From Kofleriaceae bacterium (GTDB lineage: Bacteria; Myxococcota_A; Polyangia; Haliangiales; Haliangiaceae), in assembly GCA_018057825.1 (NCBI GenBank), contig JAGPCY010000006.1:186001-250000 (forward strand): a stretch of DNA of 64,000 nt, read 5' to 3'. The notes under the pieces were generated by a model that saw only the letters and a program-made list of their open reading frames with translations, made no database searches and had not been told where the DNA came from. The translations under genes and the position numbers were made by a program. Of this stretch, positions 54,163-62,215 are shown one piece after another. How positions within the stretch are numbered: the first letter of the stretch is position 1; every line of letters begins with the position of its first letter.

Positions 54163-55622
54163 ACGCCCTCTGACGGCGCGCCTTGGGAGTCATTGCCCAG
54201 CAGCTCCTCCAGCGCGGCCAGATCCGCCAGCGCGCCCTCGAGCTCGCCGCGGATCTCCGCAGCGATCTCGGCCGGATCGCCCAGCGCGCTCTCGTCGTGG
54301 GCGTCGTCGTCTTTCAGCCAGGTCAGGTCGAGGTTGTCGTTGCGCTTGGCGATCTCGTCGCGGGTGAACGCGCGCCAGCGGCCCTCGGGCCCCTCGTCTT
54401 TGCGCTTGCTCTTGCCGCTCGGGTCCGCGCCGTAGGCGGCCACGAAGGGCCGCAGGTAGTCGGCGGTGAAGAGCGTGCGCTTGCCGAAGGCGGGAGCGTT
54501 GGTCCGCAGGTCGTGGACCCAGACCTTCTTGGTGTTGCCCTTCTCGGTCTGGCCGCGGGTGAAGAAGAGCACGTTGGTCTTCACGCCCTGGGCGTAGAAG
54601 ATGCCCGTCGGCAACCGGAGGATCGTGTGCAGGTCGCACTTGTCCATCAGGTCGGCGCGGATCTCGCGGCCCTTGCCCTCCTCGAAGAGCACGTTGTCGG
54701 GCAGCACCACCGCGGCGCGGCCGCCGGGCACCAGGCCGCGGTAGATGTGCTGGAGGAACATGAGCTGCTTGTTCGACGTCTGGTAGGTGAGGTCGGTGCG
54801 GCTGCCGCCGCCGGCGCCCTTCTTGGTGCCAAAGGGCGGGTTGGTCAGGATCACGTGGGCCTTGGGCAGCTTCTCGCCGTCGGCGGACAGCGCGTCGCCG
54901 ATGCGCACGGCGCCCTCGCCCACGCCCTCGATGTCGTGGAGCATGCAGTTCATGAGCGCCAGGCGTCGGGTCTCCGGCACCAGCTCGATGCCCACGAAGG
55001 CCTTGGTCTTCTGGAACTCCTGCGCGGTCACGCCCAGCGTGAAGTGGTCGTCGGTGTGCCGCTTCACGTAGGTGTCGGCCGCGATCAGGAAGCCCGCCGT
55101 CCCGGCCGCCGGGTCCTGCACGATCTCGCCGGCCTGCGGCTTCATCACCTCGACCATCGCCTCGATCAGCGGGCGCGGCGTGAAGTACTGGCCGGCCCCG
55201 CTCTTGGTCTCGCTGGCGTTCTTCTCGAGGAGCCCCTCGTACATCGCGCCCAGGCCGTCGGTCTTGGCCGAGAACCAGTTGAGGTCGTCGATCGCGCCGA
55301 CGAGCTGGGTCACGAAGCGCGGCTCGCGCAGCGCGGTCTGGGCGCCGGTGTAGATGGCCTTGACCAGCGGGTCCTTGGCCCGACCCAGTTTGAGCAGCAT
55401 CGCCTTGTAGGCGTCGAGCTGATCGCCGCCGGGCGGCAGCGCCTTCAGATCGTCCCAGTGACAGCCGGCGGGCAGGCGACCGTCCTTCTCGGTCTCCTTG
55501 GCCATCTTCAGGAACAAGAGCAGCGTCAGCTCGGTGACGTACTGGTGATACGAGATGCCGCCGTCGCGGAGGAGGTGGCAGAGGTTCCAGAGCTTGGTGA
55601 CGATGTCGCCGGTCGAGGTCAC
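54159..55622 (-). CDS. hsdM: Type I restriction-modification methyltransferase HsdM
   Basis: 487 residues from a GTG at 55622. The N-terminal helical domain (LWNLCHLLRDGGISYHQYVTELTLLLFLKMAKE) is followed by the SAM-binding motif DPAAGTAGFL (motif I) and the catalytic NPPF (motif IV, near residue 260). GQYFTPRPLIEAMVEV is the typical 'YTPR' region before it. It transfers a methyl group to adenine N6 within the site set by HsdS. It lies 3 bases after hsdR and overlaps hsdS by four bases, so all three form one operon. Confidence 0.96.
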   Translation of the reverse strand: MTSTGDIVTKLWNLCHLLRDGGISYHQYVTELTLLLFLKMAKETEKDGRLPAGCHWDDLKALPPGGDQLDAYKAMLLKLGRAKDPLVKAIYTGAQTALREPRFVTQLVGAIDDLNWFSAKTDGLGAMYEGLLEKNASETKSGAGQYFTPRPLIEAMVEVMKPQAGEIVQDPAAGTAGFLIAADTYVKRHTDDHFTLGVTAQEFQKTKAFVGIELVPETRRLALMNCMLHDIEGVGEGAVRIGDALSADGEKLPKAHVILTNPPFGTKKGAGGGSRTDLTYQTSNKQLMFLQHIYRGLVPGGRAAVVLPDNVLFEEGKGREIRADLMDKCDLHTILRLPTGIFYAQGVKTNVLFFTRGQTEKGNTKKVWVHDLRTNAPAFGKRTLFTADYLRPFVAAYGADPSGKSKRKDEGPEGRWRAFTRDEIAKRNDNLDLTWLKDDDAHDESALGDPAEIAAEIRGELEGALADLAALEELLGNDSQGAPSEGV

Positions 55623-55625
55623 GTA

Positions 55626-58600
55626 CTACGCTGCCCTTTCGTCGTTCCAGACCTCGTCGCCGAGGTCGTCCATCACTTGCTTGAGCCGGCCGCCGAGGGC
55701 CTGATCGACGCCCTTCCAGCCGCCGGCGTTGGCGAAGGCGCCCTTGCGGAAGGCGTCCTCGTCGACCACGGTCTCGAGCTTCATCTGCTCGGCGATGCGC
55801 TCGAGCCACCGCCTCTGCGGGTTGGTCCAGGTGCCGGTGGCCAGCACCTTGGCGACCGCGCGGTCGACGCGCTGGGCGTAGGGCACGAGCGGCGAGCCCA
55901 GCGCGCGCTGGCGGATGAACCCGATGATCGTCGCGGCGATGTCCTGGTTCTTCCAGTCCTTCCACGCCCGCTTGACGCTGGTCGGGGAGAAGCCGGCGGC
56001 GGTGAGCTTGGCCGAGAGCTCGGCGAGCTGGGCCCGGGTCAGGTCGCGCGGGCGGGTGCACACCACGCGCAGCGCGTCGAGCTGGTTGCGGTGGTCCTCG
56101 ACGAAGCGGGTGAAGGCCTCGAGGTAGTCCTCGGGGCGGGTCTTGCCGTGGCCGTAGTCGTGCTCGACGGCGATCACCTCGTCGGCGTGGGGCGCGATGA
56201 TCGCGGTCTTGCCGGTGCCGGGCGGCGCCGACAGGCGGTCGAGGAGCGGCACCAGCTCGGGCTTGGCGGTGAAGAGCGCGATCGCGCCGGCGGTGCCGGC
56301 GGTGTGCAGCACCTGGGGCAGCTCGGCGAGGGGCGCGCCGAGGGTGGCCTCGAGGGACTCGATGGTGGCGGCCAGGTCCTCGCTCGGCGTGGCCTTGGCG
56401 ATGCGGCGGACCACGCGGCGCAGGCGCTCGACCACGTCGCGCAGGACCTCGTCGGCGTGGCTGCGGCCGGCGTCGTGGCCGGCGGCGGTGAGGGCGCGCG
56501 GATCGAGGAGCTCGGTCACCAGCTCGCGGGTGGTGCGGCTGACGTTCTTGACCAGCGGCTTCATCTCCGAGACCGGCGCCAGCACGTCGTACAGGCCGAC
56601 CGCGTCGTAGATGTGGAAGGCCTCCTTGCCGATCTCGGGGCACAGCCGGGTGGCGCGGCCCAGCATCTGGTCGTAGAGGATGCGGCTCCGGATCCGGCGC
56701 AGGAAGACGATGTTCGAGACCCGCGGCACGTCGACGCCGGTCGACAGCAGGTCGACGGTGACCGCGATCTTCGGCAGCGCCTCGTTCTTGAAGCGCGCGA
56801 TGGCGTCGTCGACGCGATCGGTGGCGCCGGTGATCTTCTGGACCACGGCGTCGTCGATCGGACCCCAGGCCGCGGTCAGCGCGGCCTTGAGGATGGGGAC
56901 CAGGCGCTCGGCGTGGTCGTCGTCGACGCAGAACACGATGGTCTTGGCCTCGCCGTGGGGGTCGAGGTGCTGGGCCAGCTCCTCGGCGACGGCGCGGTTG
57001 AAGCCATCGGTGATGACGGTGCGGTTGAAGCTCGCGACGTCGAACGCGAGCTCGTCGGGCAAGAGCGCGAGCTGGGTCTCGCCGCGGCCAAGGTAGGTCT
57101 CGACCTCGGCGCCCTTCTCGAACGTGATGCCGTACTTCGCCAGCCGGGTCGTGATGCGCACCGGCGGCTCATGATCGACCAGCCAGCCATCGGCGACCGC
57201 CTGGGGGTAGCTGTAGACGAAGACCGGCGCGCCGAAGATCTCCAGGGTGTGCTGGGCCGGAGTCGCGGTGAGGCCGATCTTCACGGCGTCGAAGTGATCG
57301 AGCACGCGGCGGTAGGTCGAGACGTAGTCCTCGAAGCCGCGCAGCTCTTGCTCGCCCTCGGTCATCTCGCGATCGAGGGTGTAGCCGCGGTGGCTCTCGT
57401 CGATGATGACGCAGTCGTAGCGATCGATCGGGACCGGGGGCTCGTCGGGCGACGACCACAGGATGCGCTTGACCATGCCCTGCACGGTGGCGACGTGGAC
57501 CATGGTCTCCTTGGCCGGGGTGGCGCCGGCCAGGCCCATGACGTCGTAGTTCTGGGCGAAGGTCTGCAGGTTCTCGAGGCGCACCTCGTGGAAGGCATCG
57601 TAGGCCTGCTTGCCGAGGGTGCCGCGATCGACGAGGAACAAGACGCGGCGGAACCGCTGGCTCTTGAGCAGGCGATGGATGAGGCCGATGACCGTGCGGG
57701 TCTTGCCGGTGCCGGTGGCCATCGCGACCAGGAGCGCGCGCTGGCCGCGGCCGAGGGCGGCCTCGACGGCGGTGATGGCGCGGACCTGGTAGGACCGCAG
57801 GTCGAGGGCCTGCTGGAGGGCGTCGGTCGGCTCGGCGGCGAGCTTGGCCTGGGCGGCGGCGGGATCGTGGGCGCGCAGGTGGAGCAGCGCCTCGGGGGTG
57901 TGCCAGCCGGTCAGCGCGCGCGGGTGGTTGGTCGGGTGACGCGCGTCGAGGAACCACACGCCGCTCTCGGTCTCGAGCTGGCGCAGGTACGGGCGGCCGT
58001 TGGTCGCGTACAGGAACGGCACGTGGTAGCGGTCGGCGGTGGCGCTGCCGGTGGCGGCCAGCGTGGTCGACCAGCTCATCGGGCCTTCGGCGGCGTGGTC
58101 GGCGAGCGGCGGTGACAGGGTCGCGGCGAGGCCACGGGCGTAGCGCTTGGACTGCTCGAGCGTCGACGGGACCTTCTTGCCCTGCTTCTTGGCCTCGACG
58201 ACGGCGTAGGGGACCAGGCCGATGAACAAGACGTAGTCGGCGCTGCCCTTGCCGTCGGCCTTGGTCCAGGTCGGCACCTCGGCGATCGCGCGGTGCTTGC
58301 CCTTCTCGGGGCGGGCGCCTGCGGCCCAGCGCAGCGCGCGGCTGTCGACCTCCCAGCCGGCGTCGCGGAGCTGGGCGTCGATGAGCACGCGGGTCTCGGC
58401 CTCGTCGAGCTCGGTGGCCTTGGCGGCGGCGGCGGACTGCTCGACGATGCGCTCGGTGGTCCCGGTGGGGGCCCGGGCGGCCTCGGCGGCGGCGGCCTCG
58501 ACGAGCGCGGCCTGCGCGGCGGCGGCCTGCGTGAGGTCCTGCTCGTAGGCGTGGGCCAGCGTCTCCCATTCGCGGCGCTCGGCCTCGGCGGCGGCGCGCA

Positions 58601-59177
58601 GCGCGGCCTCCTCGTCGCGGCGCGCGGCCTCGGCCTCGAGGAGGAGCCGGGCCTTGTCGGCGTCGGCCTTGTGGGCGTCGGCCTCGGCCCGCGCCTTGGC
58701 CGCTTCGTCCCGGAGCGCGCGCAGGGTCGCGGTCGGGTCGGGCGGCGGCTGGTAGACCGGTGGCTTCCACGCGGTGCGGGCGTGGCTGTCGCCGAACGTG
58801 CGGTGGAACCAGCAGGCGAGCTTGAAGCCGACCTGCAGGCCGTTCAGGGCGTCCTGGTGATTGCCGACGAAGTCGTGGTTCGCCTTGTTCCCGGCCTTGC
58901 GCAGCACGTGGAAGATCTCGGCGATCTGATCGCGGACGATGCCGCGCTGCTCGAGGAGCCGCAGCAGATCGATCTGGTTGACCGCGCCGTCGCGCCCGTC
59001 GGGCATGAGGTTGGCGCGCGCCGCGGCGTAGCGCGCGAAGGCCTCGGCGAGCTGGCGCAGCGACACCAGGGTCAAGCTCGGATCGATCGCCAGCGTGCGC
59101 TCGGCCGCGGTGGCGAGGCGCAGGTACAGCGGCCCGTAGGGCGCGAGGAAGGCGAAGCTGGAGGCGGGGCTGTCCAT
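55626..59177 (-). CDS. hsdR: Type I restriction enzyme HsdR (endonuclease/translocase)
   Basis: 1183 residues, complete. An N-terminal DUF4145-like region (AFARYAAARANLMPDGRDGA ... ADEVHKIR-type helices) and a long Ala/Glu-rich coiled coil (residues ~150-260) precede the nuclease core DYVLFIGLVPYAVVEAKKQGK (D ... E-x-K). The SF2 motor follows with Walker A MATGTGKTRTV (near residue 488), DESH in IIDESHRGY (DEAD-box II) and GLTATPAQ (motif III); VDLLSTGVDVPRVSNIVFLR and QMLGRATRL are motifs V and VI. It translocates DNA and cuts unmethylated targets. It is the first gene of the operon. Confidence 0.96.
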   Translation of the reverse strand: MDSPASSFAFLAPYGPLYLRLATAAERTLAIDPSLTLVSLRQLAEAFARYAAARANLMPDGRDGAVNQIDLLRLLEQRGIVRDQIAEIFHVLRKAGNKANHDFVGNHQDALNGLQVGFKLACWFHRTFGDSHARTAWKPPVYQPPPDPTATLRALRDEAAKARAEADAHKADADKARLLLEAEAARRDEEAALRAAAEAERREWETLAHAYEQDLTQAAAAQAALVEAAAAEAARAPTGTTERIVEQSAAAAKATELDEAETRVLIDAQLRDAGWEVDSRALRWAAGARPEKGKHRAIAEVPTWTKADGKGSADYVLFIGLVPYAVVEAKKQGKKVPSTLEQSKRYARGLAATLSPPLADHAAEGPMSWSTTLAATGSATADRYHVPFLYATNGRPYLRQLETESGVWFLDARHPTNHPRALTGWHTPEALLHLRAHDPAAAQAKLAAEPTDALQQALDLRSYQVRAITAVEAALGRGQRALLVAMATGTGKTRTVIGLIHRLLKSQRFRRVLFLVDRGTLGKQAYDAFHEVRLENLQTFAQNYDVMGLAGATPAKETMVHVATVQGMVKRILWSSPDEPPVPIDRYDCVIIDESHRGYTLDREMTEGEQELRGFEDYVSTYRRVLDHFDAVKIGLTATPAQHTLEIFGAPVFVYSYPQAVADGWLVDHEPPVRITTRLAKYGITFEKGAEVETYLGRGETQLALLPDELAFDVASFNRTVITDGFNRAVAEELAQHLDPHGEAKTIVFCVDDDHAERLVPILKAALTAAWGPIDDAVVQKITGATDRVDDAIARFKNEALPKIAVTVDLLSTGVDVPRVSNIVFLRRIRSRILYDQMLGRATRLCPEIGKEAFHIYDAVGLYDVLAPVSEMKPLVKNVSRTTRELVTELLDPRALTAAGHDAGRSHADEVLRDVVERLRRVVRRIAKATPSEDLAATIESLEATLGAPLAELPQVLHTAGTAGAIALFTAKPELVPLLDRLSAPPGTGKTAIIAPHADEVIAVEHDYGHGKTRPEDYLEAFTRFVEDHRNQLDALRVVCTRPRDLTRAQLAELSAKLTAAGFSPTSVKRAWKDWKNQDIAATIIGFIRQRALGSPLVPYAQRVDRAVAKVLATGTWTNPQRRWLERIAEQMKLETVVDEDAFRKGAFANAGGWKGVDQALGGRLKQVMDDLGDEVWNDERAA

Positions 59178-59325
59178 GGCCGACGCGAGGCGGCAGTGTA
59201 TCGCGGCGGCGCCGGCCCGGGCGGTCGGGCGCGGCGCCGGAGGGTCACCCCGGGCCGGCGAGGCGCGAGGAGCGCGACCGCGGGGCGGCTTGTCGAGGGC
59301 GCGCCTCGAAGGGCATGTTCGGCGG

Positions 59326-60378
59326 ATGGCACCGCCGACGCCGGCCGAGCTCGACGCCCACCGCCCGGCGTTGACCGGGCACGGCTATCGCATGTTGGGT
59401 TCGGCGAGCGACGCCGAGGACGCGGTCCAGGAGACCTTGCTGCGCGCGTGGCGCGCGGCCGAGCGGTTCGAGGGGCGCGCGGCGCTGCGCACGTGGCTCT
59501 ATCGGATCGCCACCAACGTCTGCCTCGACCTGCTGGGCGCCGACGCGCGGCGGGTGCGGCCCTACGAGCTGGGCGCGGCGATGGCCCTCGACGCCCCGGA
59601 CCTGACCCAGCTCCCGGCCGAGCGCTGGGTCGAGCCGATCGCCGACGCGCGGGTGATCGACGCCGACGCCGGCCCCGGTGAGCGAGCGCTGGCGCGCGAG
59701 CGCGTCCGCCTGGCGTTCGTGGCGGCGCTCCAGCACCTGCCGCCGCGCCAGCGCGCCGCGCTCCTGTTGATGGAGGCCGGCGGGCTGTCGGTCGAGGAGG
59801 TCGCGGCGACGCTCGACACGACGGTGGCGGCGGTGAACAGCGCGCTACAGCGCGCGCGGGCGACCCTGGCGTCGCGCGCCGCCGAGGCCGACGCCGCGTC
59901 GACGCCGGCCGACGCTGGGCTCGTGGATCGCTTCGTCTTGGCGTTCGAGCGCTACGACCTCGACGCGCTGGCTCGGCTCCTGTGCGAGGACGCCAGGCAG
60001 AACATGCCGCCGTACCGCATGTGGCTGCAGGGGCGCGCGACGATCGCGGCCTGGATGGCCGGGCCCGGCGCGGGTTGCCGCGGGTCGCGGCTGGTGGTCG
60101 GGCACGCCTGCGGTGGCCTGGCCCTGGCCCAGTATCGGCGCGCGGCCGAGGTGCCGCGCGGCGGGCCCGAGGGTGGTCACGCGGCCTGGGCGTTGATCGT
60201 GCTGGAGGCCCGGGGCGGGGAGGCGAGGGGTGGCGAGGCCCGGGGTGGAGAGATCGCCGGGTTGACGTATTTCCTCGACGTCGAGCGCGCGTTCCCGCAG
60301 CTCGGGCTGCCGCTGGGCCTCGCCCCGGGGGCGCCGGCCCCCGCCGACGGTCCGTTCTTTTTGCCGCCGGACCGATGA
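59326..60378 (+). CDS. ECF sigma factor of the SigG/TIGR02960 type with SnoaL-like C-terminal domain
   Basis: 350 residues from the ATG at 59326; the frame extends upstream but overlaps the hsdR start. Region 2 (GHGYRMLGSASDAEDAVQETLLRAWRA) and region 4 (ALQHLPPRQRAALLLMEAGGLSVEEVAATLDTTVAAVNSALQRARATL) are standard. Between them, WVEPIADARVIDADAGPGERALARERVRLAFVAALQ is the linker seen in the SigG/TIGR02960 group. The C-terminal ~150 residues resemble a SnoaL/NTF2-like domain that regulates these sigma factors in place of an anti-sigma factor. A short EARGGEARGGE repeat is inserted in it. A VOC protein gene follows. Confidence 0.9.
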   Translation: MAPPTPAELDAHRPALTGHGYRMLGSASDAEDAVQETLLRAWRAAERFEGRAALRTWLYRIATNVCLDLLGADARRVRPYELGAAMALDAPDLTQLPAERWVEPIADARVIDADAGPGERALARERVRLAFVAALQHLPPRQRAALLLMEAGGLSVEEVAATLDTTVAAVNSALQRARATLASRAAEADAASTPADAGLVDRFVLAFERYDLDALARLLCEDARQNMPPYRMWLQGRATIAAWMAGPGAGCRGSRLVVGHACGGLALAQYRRAAEVPRGGPEGGHAAWALIVLEARGGEARGGEARGGEIAGLTYFLDVERAFPQLGLPLGLAPGAPAPADGPFFLPPDR

Positions 60379-60432
60379 GTTTCGGCGCGGCGACCGGTCG
60401 AACGGACAGAACCTCATTTTTGGAGCCACTCG

Positions 60433-60852
60433 ATGTCCCTGACCCGCCCTCGCAAGGTCTTCGTCAACCTCCCGGTCGATGACCTGCCCCGCGCCAAGGC
60501 GTTCTTCGCCCACCTCGGCTTCGCGTTCAACGCCCAGTTCACCGATGACAACGCCGCCTGCATGATCCTCAGCGACGAGGGGTACGTGATGCTCCTGCGG
60601 CGCGAGTTCTTCCGCGGCTTCACCCAGCGAGCGGTGGCCGACGCGTCGTCGCCGACCGAGGTCTTGATCGCGCTGTCGTGCGACAGCCGAGCCGAGGTCG
60701 ATCAGCTCGTCGAGCTCGCGCTGGCCCACGGGGGCACGGCGGCGATGCTAGCGATGGACCACGGCTTCATGTACGCGCGCTCGTTCTACGATCCGGACGG
60801 CCACCACTGGGAGGTCCTGTGGATGGACCCGGCCCACGTGCAGCCGACCTGA
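60433..60852 (+). CDS. VOC-superfamily (glyoxalase/lactoylglutathione-lyase-like) protein
   Basis: 139 residues. The pattern KVFVNLPVDDLPRAKAFFAHLGFAFN at the start and FYDPDGHHWEVLWMDP at the end are the two arms of a VOC fold; H and E in HHWEV would be metal ligands. Proteins of this subgroup are common neighbours of SnoaL-type ECF sigma factors, and here the gene starts 54 bases after the sigma-factor stop, so joint transcription and perhaps control by that sigma factor are likely. The substrate is unknown. Confidence 0.88.
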   Translation: MSLTRPRKVFVNLPVDDLPRAKAFFAHLGFAFNAQFTDDNAACMILSDEGYVMLLRREFFRGFTQRAVADASSPTEVLIALSCDSRAEVDQLVELALAHGGTAAMLAMDHGFMYARSFYDPDGHHWEVLWMDPAHVQPT

Positions 60853-60877
60853 CGCGAACGGCGCCCGCCGGCGCCGG

Positions 60878-61972
60878 TCAGAACAGCCGAGCCAGGACGT
60901 CGCCGGCGCGCACCGCCTCGGGGCCCGCGCCGCCGACGGCGTCGAGGACGGCGCGCAGGTCACCGCCGGTGGCGATGGCGGCGTCGAGGGCCTCGCGGCG
61001 ATGGTGGGCGACGGCGACGAGCTCGCACCGGGCGTGACCCTGAGCGACGCACCGGACCTCGCGCATGGCCAGCGGGCGGCCCGAGGCGTGGGCGAGGAGC
61101 GCGCGCACGACGCCGCCGAGGAGCTGACAGCGCGGCTCGGCGCTGGCGCCGGCGGCCTCGGCCAGGGCCGAGCGCTCGAGGGTGATCACGGCGACGCCGC
61201 GCGCGACCGCGGCGGCCGAGGACACGTCGATGCGGACCTGGCCCCAGCCGTCTTGCTCGAGGTACGCGCTCACGAGCGCCATGGCCTCGTCGAGGGGCAG
61301 GTCGGCGAGCCGGCGATCGCGGCGCTCGAGGAGCTCGGCGTCGAGATCGATCGCGGCCAGGCGGCCCCAGCGCAGGCCCCACTCGGCGGCGAACAGGCTC
61401 CAGCCCTGGGGCGCGATCTTGTCCCAGGTCAGGCGCAGCGCGCGCAGCGCCGCGACCGGCAACACGACCACGCGCTGCTCGCCGTCGTCGCGGCGGATGC
61501 CCAGCGCGTCCTCGCCCGGGACCAGCTCGGCCTGGCGCGGCGCCGCGACGGGCGCGAAGGCCGGCCGCGGCGGGCGGAAGCGCAGGCGGTTGATGCACAG
61601 GTAGAAGCGGCCCGGGGTCGGCGCGCGCACCAGCTCGACGTCGACCTCCTGGGCGCCGAACTTGAAGTCGAAGACGTAGGGGAACGACAGGCGCGGCTCG
61701 CCGCCGCGGACGAAGGCCGTGAACCGCCCGAGGAACTCCGGGGTCGCGGTGCACGGCGCGATCTCCTTGAAGAACCCGCGGCCGAGGACCTTGCTGCGGT
61801 CGAGGCGGGCCAGCCGCGCCTCGGCCAGGTTGTAGCGGAGGATCGTGCCGCTGGCGTCGAGGCACACGACGCCGAAGGGCACCTCGTCGAGCTGCGCGTC
61901 GTCGTAGCGGTCGAGGGCCAGGAGATCGATGCCGGCCTCGGTCAGGCCGGCGATGGGCGGCGCGATGGTCAC
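60878..61972 (-). CDS. Photoactive-yellow-protein-like PAS domain fused to a V4R domain
   Basis: 364 residues from a GTG at 61972. Residues ~24-130 align without gaps to photoactive yellow protein at a constant offset of five: DEVPFGVVCLDASGTILRYN, GRGFFKEIAPCTATPEFLGRF, FPYVFDFKFG. Tyr47, Glu51 and Cys74 correspond to PYP Tyr42, Glu46 and Cys69, the last being the residue that carries p-coumaric acid; the equivalents of Thr50 and Arg52 are Ala55 and Leu57. Residues ~220-345 are a V4R (4-vinyl-reductase-type) domain (LSAYLEQDGWGQVRID-like start, CQLLGGVVRALLAHASG, VRCVAQGHARCELV), a small-molecule-binding fold. It looks like a light or redox sensor linked to ligand binding. Start could be some codons off. 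Confidence 0.82.
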   Translation of the reverse strand: MTIAPPIAGLTEAGIDLLALDRYDDAQLDEVPFGVVCLDASGTILRYNLAEARLARLDRSKVLGRGFFKEIAPCTATPEFLGRFTAFVRGGEPRLSFPYVFDFKFGAQEVDVELVRAPTPGRFYLCINRLRFRPPRPAFAPVAAPRQAELVPGEDALGIRRDDGEQRVVVLPVAALRALRLTWDKIAPQGWSLFAAEWGLRWGRLAAIDLDAELLERRDRRLADLPLDEAMALVSAYLEQDGWGQVRIDVSSAAAVARGVAVITLERSALAEAAGASAEPRCQLLGGVVRALLAHASGRPLAMREVRCVAQGHARCELVAVAHHRREALDAAIATGGDLRAVLDAVGGAGPEAVRAGDVLARLF

Positions 61973-62025
61973 GCAGCTGAGACGCCGCCGGGCGCGCCCG
62001 GTTACTGCGAGGCGGGTTGGCTGGC

Positions 62026-62076
62026 CGGGGGCGGGATCGAGGTCGGGGGCGGGATCGAGGTCGGGGGCGGGGTCGG
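62026..62076. repeat. 18-bp tandem repeat in a divergent promoter region
   Basis: CGGGGGCGGGATCGAGGT at 62026 and 62044, then a partial third copy from 62062. It lies between the PYP-V4R start (61972) and the protease start (62216). Confidence 0.8.
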
Positions 62077-62080
62077 GGCG

Positions 62081-62144
62081 TTGCGCGATCTGGACGCGTT
62101 GCGCGATCTGGCTGCCGAGCTGCCGACCGGGTTGCGCGATCCGG
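62081..62144. promoter_or_regulatory. Iterated site TTGCGCGATCYGG (three copies)
   Basis: The 13-mer TTGCGCGATCTGG occurs at 62081 and 62099, with TTGCGCGATCCGG at 62132. Within the motif, GCGC and GATC give partial symmetry. The copies sit 72-135 bases upstream of the protease ATG. They look like binding sites for one regulator, but a simple local duplication is also possible. Confidence 0.4.
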
Positions 62145-62215
62145 ACCGAGGGCGGCCGCGGCGCGCGATCGCCGGGGGAGCGCGCGCGGCACGGCGATGG
62201 CAAGGCGCGGCCGGT

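Noticed and set aside
54183-58115. 1310-residue open frame on the plus strand opposite hsdM/hsdR
   Set aside because: It is the complementary frame of two clearly recognised genes. High third-position GC removes stops on the opposite strand; the translation is Val/Gly/Leu/Arg-rich with no domain.
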